DNA from: Stramonita haemastoma
Lineage: Eukaryota > Mollusca > Gastropoda > Neogastropoda > Muricidae
NCBI GenBank assembly: GCA_030674155.1
Contig: JASPKP010008351.1
Span: 1 to 11,674 of the forward strand
Reading direction: 5' to 3'
Length of the DNA: 11,674 bases
Of this stretch, positions 1 through 7,542 are shown piece by piece. The translations under genes were made by a program, and so were the position numbers. The notes under the pieces were generated by a model. It worked only from the letters and a program-made list of their open reading frames with translations, was not told the origin of the DNA and ran no database searches. Numbering within the stretch: the stretch's first letter is position 1; the number at the start of each line of letters is the position of its first letter.

Positions 1-460
1 CCCTTCTTCTTCTCTTTGCAAATCTTTTTCGTAAATTCCTCTTTTTTTGCAATTCTTCTCATTTGCTTTTTTTTTTTTATTCTTCTTCTTCGCACCTCTT
101 TTTTTTGCGCCATTTTTCCCTTCTTCTTTTTAAAGCAATTTTCTTCGCAAGTCTTTTTTCCCCGCTTTTTTTTCGCAATTTTCTTCTTCGAAAATTCTTC
201 TTCTTTTTTGAAATTTTGGTTTTTTTGCAATTCTTCTTCTTTTCTTTTTCTTTCTTCTTCTTTTTCCTTTCTTCTTCTTTTTCTTCTTTTTCTTTTTTCC
301 CTCTTCTTCTTTTAACAATCTTCGAAATTCTTTTTTGGAAATTTGGGTTTTTTTCAAAATTTCTTTTTCTTTAAAAATTTCCTTCAATTTCCCGCATTTT
401 TTTTTGGTAAATACTTTTTTCTCTCCTTCCTTTTTCTTTGTCTTTTTCTTAAAAATTCTC
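1..460. repeat. Degenerate TTC / T-rich pyrimidine tract
   Basis: The plus strand is almost entirely T and C with scattered A and G, made of TTC, TTTC and T-run blocks; repeated short phrases such as TTTTTTGCAATTCTTCTTC recur around 45 to 60 and 222 to 240. It starts at the window edge, so its true length is unknown. Open frames on both strands encode only Phe/Ser/Leu or Lys/Arg/Glu strings, as expected from the composition, and are not genes. Confidence 0.85.
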
Positions 461-463
461 CCT

Positions 464-490
464 CCCCCCCCCCCCCCCCCCCCCCCCCCC
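464..490. repeat. Poly-C run, 27 bases
   Basis: An uninterrupted run of 27 C closes the pyrimidine tract. The complementary strand is a G27 run, able in principle to form a G-quadruplex. Runs this long are often miscounted by sequencers, so the exact length is uncertain. Confidence 0.9.
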
Positions 491-779
491 TTGGGAATTT
501 TACAAAGAGCGGGTTTAAAATTTTAAACCCACGTCCCACTTCTTTTCCAAAAGAAATTCGCTTTTTCCATTGACAAATCGGGGACCAACTCCTGAAATTG
601 ATTTAAGTGCAAAAACGCCACACAGGGGCATTGGTGGGGAACATAACCCGGGGAAACTGCTCTGGCAAAGAGGGATTGTTTAGATTTTTTCCCTGTCTTT
701 TTATTTCCCCCCTCCCTATCTCTTTTGTCCCTTTTCCTGTCTTTGCGGGTTTCTCTTTCCTGCCCTTTGTTTTTTCTGC
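491..779. other. Short single-copy spacer, no gene seen
   Basis: Mixed-composition sequence lies between the C run and the first GT tract. An ATG-led frame begins at 607 but soon runs into GT repeat and becomes a Cys/Val/Gly string, so it is not credible as a gene. I see no conserved motif, RNA fold or repeat unit here. Confidence 0.5.
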
Positions 780-955
780 GTGGGGGTGTGTTGTGTGTGT
801 GTTTTGTGTGGTGTGTGGGTGTGTGTGTGTTTTGGTGTGTGGTGTGTGGGGTTTTTTTGTGTGGTGGTGGTGTGTTGTGGTGTGGGGTGTTTCTGGGGTG
901 GGTGGGTGTTTGTTTTGTGTGTGTGTGTGTGTTTTTCTTGTGTGTGTCGTGTCTT
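780..955. repeat. Degenerate GT-rich microsatellite
   Basis: The plus strand is dominated by GT and GTGG/TTTT variants, with short pure GT stretches near 795 to 830 and 918 to 931. Interruptions are mainly extra G or extra T. The Cys/Val/Trp-rich translations in all three plus frames come from GTG/TGT codons and do not indicate a protein. Confidence 0.85.
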
Positions 956-1463
956 TTTCCCTGCCCTGTTTTCTATACCCCGTCTCTTTGTTTCTGTCTA
1001 TCTCTTTTCTTTTTTTCCCCCAAAAAAGGGTTTTGGTGGGGAAAGTTTAAGGGGTTACCTACACTTTTTTCCCCCTCCATTGTTATTTTTTCCCCTCACA
1101 AATTTTCCCTTTTTTTGTTTCATGGTGCCCCCTCCCTACCTTAAAAAATTCATGGTTTCTTTTTTGAAAATTTGGGAGGATTTTAAAAAAGGGCATTTAA
1201 AAACCCTTTTTTTTTTACATCCAATTCCAAAAGGTGGGGGTTTGCATTTTTGGGGTTTCAATTTTGTCTTTTAAAATTTCCCCCAAATTCCCCCCCCCCC
1301 CGGCACAAAAAGGGCCCTTTCTTTTCCGAAAAAGCTTAACGGGTTTTAAATTTTAAAATTCCGACAGTAATTCTTTCCGGTAAATGTTTTTTTTTTTAAA
1401 AACTTTGATGGCACAAAAAAGGCATTTCATCCTGATGTTTTGGATTTTTTTTTTTTTTCGGGG

Positions 1464-1483
1464 TGAAGCATTTCAAAGCTTCA
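1464..1483. other. Small inverted repeat (6-base arms)
   Basis: TGAAGC at 1464 to 1469 and GCTTCA at 1478 to 1483 are exact reverse complements around an 8-base loop. No T run follows directly and the context is anonymous AT-rich DNA, so I describe it as a stem-loop-capable sequence without assigning a function. Confidence 0.45.
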
Positions 1484-1760
1484 GAGATACTGCAACGTCA
1501 AGAGGGTTTTAAATTTTCAAAATTAAATTATTTTTAATTGAGATTAAATTCAGGGAATTTGTTTTGTCTTTCATCAAGTTTTATTGTATTTTTTTTTTTT
1601 TCTGTCACCACCAATTCCTCCATAAAGGCGGGTGACCTAAACAGACCACATCATTCAAATCCGTTTCCCCCTTTTTCTCTTTTTTTTTTTCTTTTCTGTT
1701 TTCCCTTCTCTCTGTCTCTCTTTCTTTCGTTTGAATTTTCGTGATGGAGAAAGCAAACGA

Positions 1761-1772
1761 GTGCACGTGCAC
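1761..1772. other. Perfect 12-base palindrome GTGCACGTGCAC
   Basis: GTGCACGTGCAC is self-complementary and alternates purine and pyrimidine throughout. It contains CACGTG, the core of the E-box bound by basic helix-loop-helix factors. No gene is visible nearby, so a regulatory reading is unsupported; it may be a remnant of a CA/CG-type microsatellite. Confidence 0.5.
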
Positions 1773-1847
1773 ATGAACACGCTAGCATAATGTAATTATG
1801 TTTTTGGGTGTATCGAGTAACAAGGAAAAAACAAGAGACAGAAAAGA

Positions 1848-1892
1848 GAGGGGGGGGGGGGGGAAGGGGGGGGGAAGAGGGGGGGAAAGGGA
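1848..1892. repeat. G-rich purine patch with 14-base G run
   Basis: The plus strand is exclusively G and A across this patch, with a G14 run at 1850 to 1863 followed by further G runs separated by A or AA. Four or more long G tracts lie close together, which is compatible with G-quadruplex formation. No coding content is seen. Confidence 0.75.
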
Positions 1893-1949
1893 AATCGCAA
1901 AAAAGCCACAGAAAAAAAAGAGGAAGAACACAAAACCATTTTTTTTATT

Positions 1950-2055
1950 CTCTGTCTCTTTTCTCTGCCCTCTGTCTATCTCTCTGTCTCTGTCTCTGGT
2001 CTGCCCGTCTGGTCTGTCGGGTCTTCTGTCTGTCTGCCCTGTCTTTGTCTGTCGG
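1950..2055. repeat. TCTG / TCTC compound microsatellite
   Basis: Imperfect TCTG and TCTC tetramers alternate across about 100 bases, with interruptions such as GCCC and GGTC. On the other strand this reads as CAGA/GAGA. The run passes directly into T-rich and then C-rich tracts, making one long compound low-complexity block. Confidence 0.8.
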
Positions 2056-2273
2056 TTTTTTTTGTTTTTTTTTTTTTTGTTTTTTTTTGCCCCTCCCCCT
2101 CCCCCCCCCCCCTCTCCCCCCTCTCTTTTCCCCCTCTCCTCCTCCTCTCCCCCTCTCCCCTCTCCCCCCTCCCCTTTTCCCCTCCCCCCCATCTCCCCCC
2201 GCCCCCATTCTCTCATTTTTCCCTCCTCCCCCTCTCTCTCTTCCCCTCCCCCCCCCTCCCTCTCTCTATGTAA
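2056..2273. repeat. T-run followed by CCCCT/CT pyrimidine tract
   Basis: The first 35 bases are mainly T runs broken by G. From about 2091 the plus strand is nearly all C and T in CCCCT, CTCTC and TCC blocks. Frames through it give Pro/Ser/Leu strings on one strand and Gly/Glu/Arg strings on the other, all explained by composition. Confidence 0.85.
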
Positions 2274-2330
2274 CACAAAAAAAGGAGATAAAAGCAAACC
2301 ACACACACAATATGCTCTATTTCGGGTAAT

Positions 2331-2460
2331 AAGGGTTTTTTTTTTCTTTTTTTTTTTTTTCCCCCTTTCGGGTCTTTTCTCCCCTCTCTCCCAAACCCCC
2401 CCCCCCCCCCAAACCCCCCCCCTTCCCCCCCCCCCCATTTCTCCACCCCTCCCTTCCATT
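2331..2460. repeat. T-run and C-run pyrimidine tract
   Basis: T runs at about 2336 to 2360 give way to C runs near 2396 to 2436, with AAA interruptions between C blocks. It is separated from the previous pyrimidine tract by only about 55 bases of mixed sequence (2274 to 2330). Confidence 0.75.
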
Positions 2461-2734
2461 TCCAAATTAAACCGCCCAAAACCCCCCCCTCTTCTAAAAT
2501 ACCTACTGGCATTTTTAAACCCTTTTTTGGGCCATCTGCAGCTGCTCAGCTGTCCCTGTGCTTTTTATGAAGGGGGGGGGAGTTTAATCAAAAGGGAAAA
2601 ACAGGTGAAAAAGCGCATCAAAGGCTTTAAGTTTTTTATGATCGTGTTTAAAAAATTTTGGATTTAAAAAAAAAAAAAAAAACCAAAAAATGGGGGTTTT
2701 TGTTTCATTTTTTTGGGGGCCCCTTGTTTGAGAG
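2461..2734. other. Single-copy spacer with A17 run
   Basis: This is mixed sequence without a recognisable gene. A cluster of CAGCTG-like motifs lies near 2537 to 2552, and a pure A17 run occupies 2666 to 2682. The A run could be the tail of a decayed plus-strand retroelement, but I do not see a Pol III head or a reverse transcriptase fragment upstream, so this is only a possibility. Confidence 0.4.
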
Positions 2735-2939
2735 TGCGGGGGGGGAAAGGGGTTTGGTGGTGGTGGGGGGGTAGGGGGGGGTTGGTGGGGGGGGGCTTTT
2801 GGTGTGTTGGGGGGGGGGGTTGCTGTGTGGGGTGTGTGTTTTTTGTGTTTGGTGTGGGGGGGGGTTTTCGGGTGCCCCGCGCGCCGCGTGTGTTTTGTGG
2901 CCTCTGGGGTGGGTGTTTGTGGTGGTGTGTGTTTGGTTT

Positions 2940-2977
<38 letters not shown>

Positions 2978-3185
2978 GCCTCTGTTTTGTGTTTTGTGTT
3001 TGGGTGAGAGAGGGGGGGTGGAGAGTGTGTGTGTGTGGAGGGAGGAGAGGGGTTTTCCATGCAGGGGTGCTTACATGAAAATTTGTGTGTGTGTGTGTTG
3101 TTTTGGGGTGTGTGTGTGGTGTTGGGTGTGTGGGGGTGTGTGGTGTGATTTGGGGTTTTGTGTGTGTGTTTTGTGTGTTGTATAC
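2735..3185. repeat. GT microsatellite array with pure (GT)17 core
   Basis: GT-rich sequence extends for about 450 bases. The purest part is (GT)17 at 2941 to 2974. The 5' part is dominated by G runs with T interruptions, and the 3' part by GTGTGTTTT variants. Alternating GT is a classic Z-DNA-prone sequence. A GC-rich interruption near 2875 to 2890 (CCCCGCGCGCCGCG) breaks the array. Translations are Cys/Val/Gly or His/Thr/Pro strings and are not proteins. Confidence 0.92.
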
Positions 3186-3259
3186 GCAAAATTCGCGCTT
3201 GTAAGGGGTTGTCTGTCCCGATTGAAAATGCGTATTTGAAAGGGGCCCTGCAGCAAGAA
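3186..3259. other. Short unique bridge between GT and GAAA arrays
   Basis: About 75 bases of mixed sequence join the GT array to the purine array. No gene, RNA or known repeat was recognised. The bridge could serve as a locus-specific anchor for typing the two flanking arrays. Confidence 0.5.
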
Positions 3260-3810
3260 AAAGACAACAACGACAGAAAAAAAACAGAACTGGGGGGGAA
3301 AAAAAAGGGACAAAAAAAAAGAAAGAAAGAAAGAAAAAAAAGAAAGAAAAAAAGAAAGAAAGAAAAAAAAGAAAAGAAAGAAAGAAAGAAAAAAAAGAAA
3401 AAAGGGGAAAAAGAAAGAAAAAAAAGAAAGAAAAAAAAGAAAGAAAGAAAAAAAAGAAAGAAAAAAAGGGAAAAAAAGAAAAAGAAAGAAAGAAACAAGA
3501 AAGAAAGAAAAAAAAGGGATCAGAAAGAAAGAAAAAAAAGAAAAAAAGCAAAAAAAGAAAGAAAGAAAAAAGAAAGAAAGAAAGAAAAGAAAAAAGAAAG
3601 AAAAGAAAGAGAGAGAGAAGACGAGACAGAGACAAGACAGACGACAACAGACAGCCCAACAGCCAGAAAAACCCGACAACAGACAGAGGGACAGAGAAAG
3701 AGAGAGGGGAAAAAATGAGAGAGAGAGAAGAGAATGAAAAAAGAAGAGAATGAAAAGAAAACAAAGAAAAGGGGAAAAAGACAGAAACAGAGACAAAGGG
3801 AAAAGAGCAA
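3260..3810. repeat. GAAA-type purine array grading into GACA/GAGA
   Basis: From about 3300 to 3612 the plus strand is GAAA tetramers mixed with longer A runs. From 3613 to about 3700 it becomes ACAGA/GACAA motifs, then GAGA and GAAAA motifs to about 3810. Nearly every base is a purine on the plus strand. The Lys/Glu/Arg-rich frame from 3158 to 3718 and the opposing Phe/Ser/Leu frames reflect only this composition. Confidence 0.92.
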
Positions 3811-4010
3811 AACAAAGCCATTTTTTTCCCCCCTGTCATTTTTTCCGCCCTGACTTTATTTTTCCCTTGATCCCCCCCGTTTTTCAACACTTCTTTTCCC
3901 CCAAAAAAAAACCCCTCCCCCTCCCCCCCCCTCCCCTTTGCCCTTTTGCCCCTCCCCCCTCCTTTTTTCCCCCTTTCCCTTTTTTTCCCCTCTCTCTCTC
4001 CCCGGATGGG
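3811..4010. repeat. T/C pyrimidine tract preceding the SINE
   Basis: Runs of T and C dominate the plus strand, with an A9 run near 3903 to 3911. The tract abuts the SINE head at about 4015. It switches the purine-rich strand relative to the preceding GAAA array. Confidence 0.75.
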
Positions 4011-4014
4011 AAAC

Positions 4015-4200
4015 GGAGGGATAGCCTAGGGCCCCGAACATTGCGCTGGCAATTTGACGACCCGGGTTCGAGCCCGGGCGGGGAATTTTTCTCCTGGATT
4101 TAAAAACACCAGTGCTGATTTCCACTCTCCATCCCCCAAAAGTCCTTTGGGGATGAGTTTTTAAAAAAAAACCCGGGGCCCCTTTGGCGAACCCCACGCA
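4015..4200 (+). mobile_element. tRNA-derived SINE, degenerate
   Basis: The first 70 or so bases resemble a tRNA gene with Pol III internal promoter boxes. TAGCCTAGGG at 4022 to 4031 matches a decayed A box, and GGTTCGAGCC at 4065 to 4074 matches the B box. The B box lies inside an inverted repeat, CCCGGG at 4061 to 4066 and CCCGGG at 4073 to 4078, which forms the TPsiC arm; the loop is one base shorter than the usual seven. The D-arm side is poorly preserved, and no clean seven-base acceptor stem is seen, so this is not a working tRNA. About 110 bases of non-tRNA body follow, ending in A-rich sequence. The 3' end is uncertain; it could extend to about 4240. I do not recognise the specific family. 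Mobility would have depended on a LINE reverse transcriptase supplied elsewhere. Confidence 0.75.
4022..4074 (+). promoter_or_regulatory. Pol III internal promoter remnants (A and B boxes)
   Basis: The A-box-like TAGCCTAGGG and the B-box GGTTCGAGCC are about 33 bases apart, within the normal tRNA range. The B box fits the consensus GGTTCGANNCC closely. The A box has lost part of its typical TRGYNNARNNG pattern. Activity today is doubtful given the base changes. Confidence 0.6.
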
Positions 4201-4415
4201 GAACTTATTTTTGCAAAAACGTTAAATAAATGTTTCCGCTTTTTCGAAAAAGAGTCAGGCCATGGGTGTCCCGGGTGGGAACAAAATGACTTTTTAAAAA
4301 AACTGCTAAAAAACACAGGGGGCCTGATAAAAAAACTAAGAGGAGGGGAAAAATTTTTCCCTTACCCTCGAAATAAAAGAAAAAAATCAAATCGATAAAA
4401 AAAATCAAACCCCCA
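4201..4415. other. AT-rich spacer, nothing recognised
   Basis: This is A-rich DNA with runs of A and short G or C runs. It may hold the tail of the preceding SINE near 4220 to 4232 (GTTAAATAAATG). A 67-codon minus-strand frame crosses it, but its product resembles no family I know and its ends are in low complexity, so I do not call a gene. Confidence 0.45.
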
Positions 4416-5266
4416 AAATTCTCCCCCTCTCAACTCTACCCCTCTGCTCTCTTCCCCTCTCCCCCCCCTCCTTCCCTACCCCCCCTTTCCCCCCCCTCTC
4501 TCCCCCACTCTCTCCCCCCCCCTCACCTCTCTCTCTCACCCCCTCCCCCCTCCCCTCTCCCCTCTCTCCCCCTTCACCCCCCTCTCCCCTCTCTCCCCCC
4601 CCTTCCCCCCCCTTCCTTTCCCCACTCTCTCCCCCCTTTTCCCCTCTCCCCCCCCCCAACCCCCTCCCCCCTCCCCTCCCCCCTCTCCCCCCCCCCGCCT
4701 TCCCCCCTCCCTCTTCTTCCCCCCTCTCCCCCCCCCTCCCCTCTCTCCCCTCACCCCCCCCCCCCCCTCCCCATCTTCCTCCCCCCCCTCTCTCTCCCTC
4801 TTTTTCCCTTTTTTTCTTTCCCTTCCCCCTTTACTCTCCCTCTCCCCCCTCTCCCCCTCCCCTTTTCCCCCCCTCTTTTCCCTCTCTCCCTCTCCCCTTT
4901 TCCCCCCCTTCCCCACCCATCTCTCTCCCCCCCTCCTCTTTCCCCCCCCCTTTTTCCCCCTCCCCACTCTCCCTCTCCCCACCCCCACCCCCCTTCCCCC
5001 CCCCTTTCCCCCCCCTCCTTCTCTCCCCTCTCCCCTTTTTTTTCCCTCTTTTCCCCCCCTCCCCCCTCCCCTCCTCCCCTCTCTCTTCTCCCTCCTCTTC
5101 CCTCCCCCTCCCCCCCTCTCTTTTCCCCTCACTTTTCCTCTCTCATCTCCTCCCCCAATTCTTTCCTTCCCCTCCCCTCCTCCCCTCCCCCAATCTCCCC
5201 CTCTTCTCTCTCATCTCTCTCTCTCTCTCCCCTCTCCCCTCTCCCCCCTTCTCTCCCTTCTCTTCC
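4416..5266. repeat. 850-base near-pure C/T tract
   Basis: For about 850 bases the plus strand is almost only C and T, as CCCCT, CTCTC, CCCTCCCC and TTTTC blocks, with isolated A and a single G (4697). No fixed period is obvious; it reads as a scrambled CCCCT/CT satellite. The Gly/Glu/Arg minus-strand frames, including one of 198 codons, are produced by GGG/GAG/AGG triplets. Long polypurine-polypyrimidine stretches with local mirror symmetry can form triplex (H-DNA). Confidence 0.92.
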
Positions 5267-5735
5267 CAAATTTCTGCAGTTTCATCCATTTTTTTGGGGG
5301 GTTTTGGGAGTTTTTGTAGACTACATTAAACGCATCTGTCAAGGATAAAAAGGAAAAGGCCCGGGTTTAAATTTCCCTGTTGGGAAATTTGGAAAAATTT
5401 TTTTAACATTTCAAATTTGGCTGGCCTACTCTTCCTAAAAGCAGATGGGGTTTTTAAAATGTGTGCGCGGCAAGATTTTTGTATGTGTATGCACACGGGG
5501 TTCATTTTTTGGGGTCATCGGGGACTATTTGGGGGAGTGGAGTTTGTAAATGATGTTAACACTGGGGGGGAAAAACCCCTTGAAGGGGCCCCGTCTAAGT
5601 AAGGGGGCCTAGTCCTAAAGGGCCCTCCGAATTTGCGAGTTCAACGCTCTAATTCCCCCAGGATCCCCCCCCCCCTCCTTTTCCCCCATCTAAAATGCTC
5701 CACCCCCTTTCCCCCAAGAATTTATTTTTAAATAC
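5267..5735. other. Single-copy stretch, no gene supported
   Basis: This is one of the few mixed-complexity segments. A 61-codon plus-strand frame at 5417 to 5602 starts with ATG and has a balanced composition (Cys, Met, Phe and Gly rich), but it shows no domain, signal peptide or similarity I recognise, and such a length is expected by chance. A C run lies at about 5666 to 5675. It could be an exon fragment or an old repeat; neither is demonstrated. Confidence 0.4.
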
Positions 5736-6022
5736 AATTTAAAAAAAAAAAATAATCCCCAAAACCCAAAAATAACTGAAACAAACCCCAACCCACAAAA
5801 GCAAAATTTAAACCCCTTCCCCCCCCCCCAAAAAAAAAAAAAAAAAAGAACAAAAACAAAAAAAAATAAAAAAAAACATAAACAAAAAAAGAAAATGCCA
5901 AAAAAAACCCCCAAAAAAAACAAAAAAAAAACAAAGACAACCCAAAAAATAAAAAAAACAAACACAAACAAAAAAAAAACCAACAGCAAAAAAACAAACA
6001 AACAAAAAAAACCCCACACTCG
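5736..6022. repeat. A-rich AAAAC/AAC tract
   Basis: The plus strand is dominated by A runs with single C or CC interruptions, approximating AAAAC and AAAC units, plus a C-run/A-run junction at about 5818 to 5846. G is rare throughout. The Lys/Asn/Thr frame on the plus strand and Phe-rich frames on the minus strand are composition effects. Confidence 0.85.
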
Positions 6023-6119
6023 CCCCACACAAAAACAAAATTTAAAAACCGAAACAAAACCGAAATATTTCCCCTTGGGAGTTCACGTTTACCCTCAACG
6101 TCCCTGTCACGGGCCCCGT

Positions 6120-6146
6120 CACATCACAAACACATCACATCACAAA
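6120..6146. repeat. Direct repeat CACATCACAAA, two copies, 16-base period
   Basis: CACATCACAAA occurs exactly at 6120 to 6130 and again at 6136 to 6146, separated by CACAT. It is a small tandem duplication in otherwise mixed sequence. Confidence 0.7.
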
Positions 6147-6168
6147 CACGTGTTGTGCGGTAATTTCA

Positions 6169-6197
6169 TGACCTGACCTGACCTGACCCCGACCTGA
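6169..6197. repeat. Short ACCTG pentanucleotide array
   Basis: ACCTG is repeated three times in a row from 6171 to 6185, followed by ACCCCG and another ACCTG. Degenerate CCTGAAA-like pieces continue to about 6225. The complementary strand reads CAGGT/TCAGG. Confidence 0.75.
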
Positions 6198-6230
6198 AAC
6201 CCGAAAACTGCCCTGAAAACCCCTGAAGAT

Positions 6231-6552
6231 TAATGAAAAAGGCCCCGTCATAATGAAGTCGCTGTGACCACTGCTGTTTCCTTTTTTTTTTTTTTTCTAC
6301 TTTTTTAAATTTAAAAATAAAGGGAAAATACGAAAAAACAAGAAATGCCAATGGCAATGTTGGCCCTTTTCGAAGTGGGGGTTTTTTGATTTGGGGGTTT
6401 TTGTTTAAAATTTTCTTGTTTGTTGGGGGGGGGGGGGGCTGTATTTTTGGGTTTTGTTTTGGGTATTGGGTTTTTTTTTTGGTTTTTTGCTTCTTTTGCA
6501 TGGGTTTTTTGTGTTTTGGTTTGGTTCCCAAGCAAGTTTCAAAATCAGAAAA
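6231..6552. other. T- and G-rich low-complexity spacer
   Basis: T14 near 6283 to 6296, a G run near 6425 to 6438 and TTTTGGGTTT-like sequence dominate. No gene is seen. The Pro/Lys/Asn-rich minus-strand frame and the Phe/Gly-rich plus-strand frame arise from these runs. Confidence 0.55.
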
Positions 6553-6868
6553 CCTAAAAAAAAAAAAAGGTAAAGGTAAAAGGGGTCCCCCTAACCTATG
6601 GTCCCTAGGGGAGCGGGGGCGCCCGAGATCTCAGCCCTTTTCTAGGGGTCAGCAAAGTTGAGGGCGGCGCCCATCTCCCCTCCCTCGCTGCTTTACCTTT
6701 TCCCTGAAACCCCAAAGAAGGGGGTACCCATTTTCAGCTTTGGGGGAACTGGGGGGGCTGTACTGAAGACAAGGCTTTCAAAACCCGGGCACCCATCCAA
6801 CTGGTAACCCCCCTCGAAAGCTGCTTGACTTGGGAAAGCGAGTGCTCTGACCTCTTTCTATCCCCCCC
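6553..6868 (-). mobile_element. Composite SINE, tRNA-like plus 5S-like head, minus strand
   Basis: Read on the minus strand, the element begins near 6868. Bases 6860 to 6836 resemble the 5' half of a tRNA (GGTCAGAGCACTCGCTT is clear). Bases 6833 to 6784 resemble the internal control region of 5S rRNA: AAGTCAAGCAGC, then GGTTACCAGTTGGATGGGTG, compared with the 5S pattern AAGCAG…GGTTAGTACTTGGATGGG recalled from established sequences. A B-box-like GCTTTCGAGG lies between them. A body of about 200 GC-rich bases follows, including GGGTACCCCC, GGGCGCCGCC and two copies of CCCCTAG (on the minus strand, near 6656 and 6610). It ends with two TTTACC units and T13 (6580 to 6556), a simple 3' tail typical of SINEs. 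I do not recognise the exact family. The 5S assignment rests on my recalled consensus and is moderate. Confidence 0.65.
6784..6860 (-). promoter_or_regulatory. Pol III-type internal promoter region of the composite SINE
   Basis: On the minus strand an A-box-like segment (6860 to 6836) is followed by a B-box-like GCTTTCGAGG (6821 to 6812) and a 5S box-C-like stretch with TTGGATGGGTG (ending near 6789). Both tRNA-type and 5S-type promoter signals are therefore suggested. Each deviates from consensus, so present-day transcription is doubtful. Confidence 0.5.
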
Positions 6869-7010
6869 ATTTTTGCCTAAAATATTGCCAAAAGAAAAAA
6901 CATCTTTTTCCCAAAAGTTTATTTTTTTTTTGCAAATTTTTTTTTTTTTTGAATCTATGATAAATCATTTAAGAATATGAGAAGCTTTAAAATGGTTACC
7001 TGCATTTGTT
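6869..7010. other. AT-rich spacer
   Basis: A/T-rich sequence with T runs (6922 to 6931 and 6939 to 6950) lies between the SINE and the TTTC tract. I see no gene or structured element. Confidence 0.5.
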
Positions 7011-7250
7011 TTTTTCCCCCACTATTTTTTTCCCAATAAATCTTTTTTTTTTTCTTTCTTTTTCTTTTTCTTTCTTTTTCCTTTTCTTTCCCTTCTTTCC
7101 TTCATTCTTTTTTTTTTCCCTTTTTTTCTTTGTTTCTTTTCTTCTTTCTTCTTTCCTTCTTTCTGTCTTTCTGTCTTTCCCATCTTTTCTCTCTTCCCCT
7201 TTTTTTTTCTTTTCTTTCTTTCTTTCTTTCTTTGTTTGTTTTTTTTTTGA
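7011..7250. repeat. TTTC-type pyrimidine microsatellite
   Basis: TTTC, TTTTC and TTCC units run along the plus strand, with the cleanest tetramers around 7211 to 7232 and TTTCTGTC variants near 7160 to 7178. The Lys/Glu/Arg frames on the minus strand are repeat translations. Confidence 0.88.
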
Positions 7251-7317
7251 TTTTGGCAGGGAAAGTTTTTTTTTTGCCGATTTACAGGGCAAAGTTTCAA
7301 ATTTTTGCTTTAAAAAC

Positions 7318-7515
7318 TTTCTTGGGTGGTTGGGTTGGGTGGGTTTGGGTTTGGTTGGTTTTGGGTTGTGTGTGTTTTGCTGTCCGTGGGGGGGGCATAA
7401 ACAAGTGTGTGTGGTGTGGGGCGTGTTTCATGCAAGTGTGGGGTATGTGCAAAACGTGCGTGTGTGTGTGTTTTGCGTGTGTTGTGCATGTGTGTGGTTT
7501 TGTGCGTTCTAGCGC
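7318..7515. repeat. GT-rich microsatellite
   Basis: The 5' part is GGTTGGGTTGGGTGGGTTT, and the 3' part is GTGTGTGTG mixed with GTGC and GTGTTTTGCG. A G8 run lies near 7388. Frames on either strand give Cys/Val or His/Thr strings. Confidence 0.85.
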
Positions 7516-7542
7516 GCGTGTCCCATAAAGAGAAATGTGTGC

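Larger units (their letters stand above)
956..1800. other. T-rich single-copy stretch, no gene seen
   Basis: This is AT-rich DNA with many T runs and occasional C or A runs. Short frames exist, for example 1538 to 1744 (68 codons), but they end in Phe/Ser/Leu-rich low complexity without any recognisable domain. The only local structures noted are a small inverted repeat at 1464 to 1483 and the palindrome at 1761. Nothing supports an exon, and I could not identify a repeat family. Confidence 0.5.

Noticed and set aside
1761..1772. E-box regulatory element (CACGTG)
   Set aside because: The motif is present, but without a nearby gene or other promoter features a regulatory call is unsupported.
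1798..2667. 289-codon plus-strand open frame
   Set aside because: It is composed of Pro/Ser/Leu/Phe strings translated from C/T and T tracts, with no domain or normal composition.
2461..2682. Retroelement ending in the A17 run
   Set aside because: No Pol III promoter, reverse transcriptase remnant or flanking duplication could be seen upstream of the A run.
3158..3718. Lys/Glu/Arg-rich 'coiled-coil' open frame
   Set aside because: The charged sequence is the direct translation of GAAA/AAAG repeats.
2664..3890. 408-codon minus-strand open frame
   Set aside because: It translates the complement of the GAAA and GT arrays into Phe/Ser/Leu and His/Thr/Pro strings; the apparent hydrophobic segments are not evidence of a membrane protein.
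4015..4088. Functional tRNA gene
   Set aside because: The B box and T arm are good, but the D arm and acceptor stem do not form, the T loop is short by a base, and a SINE-like body follows.
5417..5602. 61-codon frame in mixed sequence
   Set aside because: Composition is plausible, but the length is expected by chance and no similarity, splice context or signal could be recognised.
6784..6868. Functional 5S rRNA gene
   Set aside because: Only the control-region part resembles 5S; the 5' end looks tRNA-like and the 3' third of 5S is missing, replaced by a SINE body and tail.
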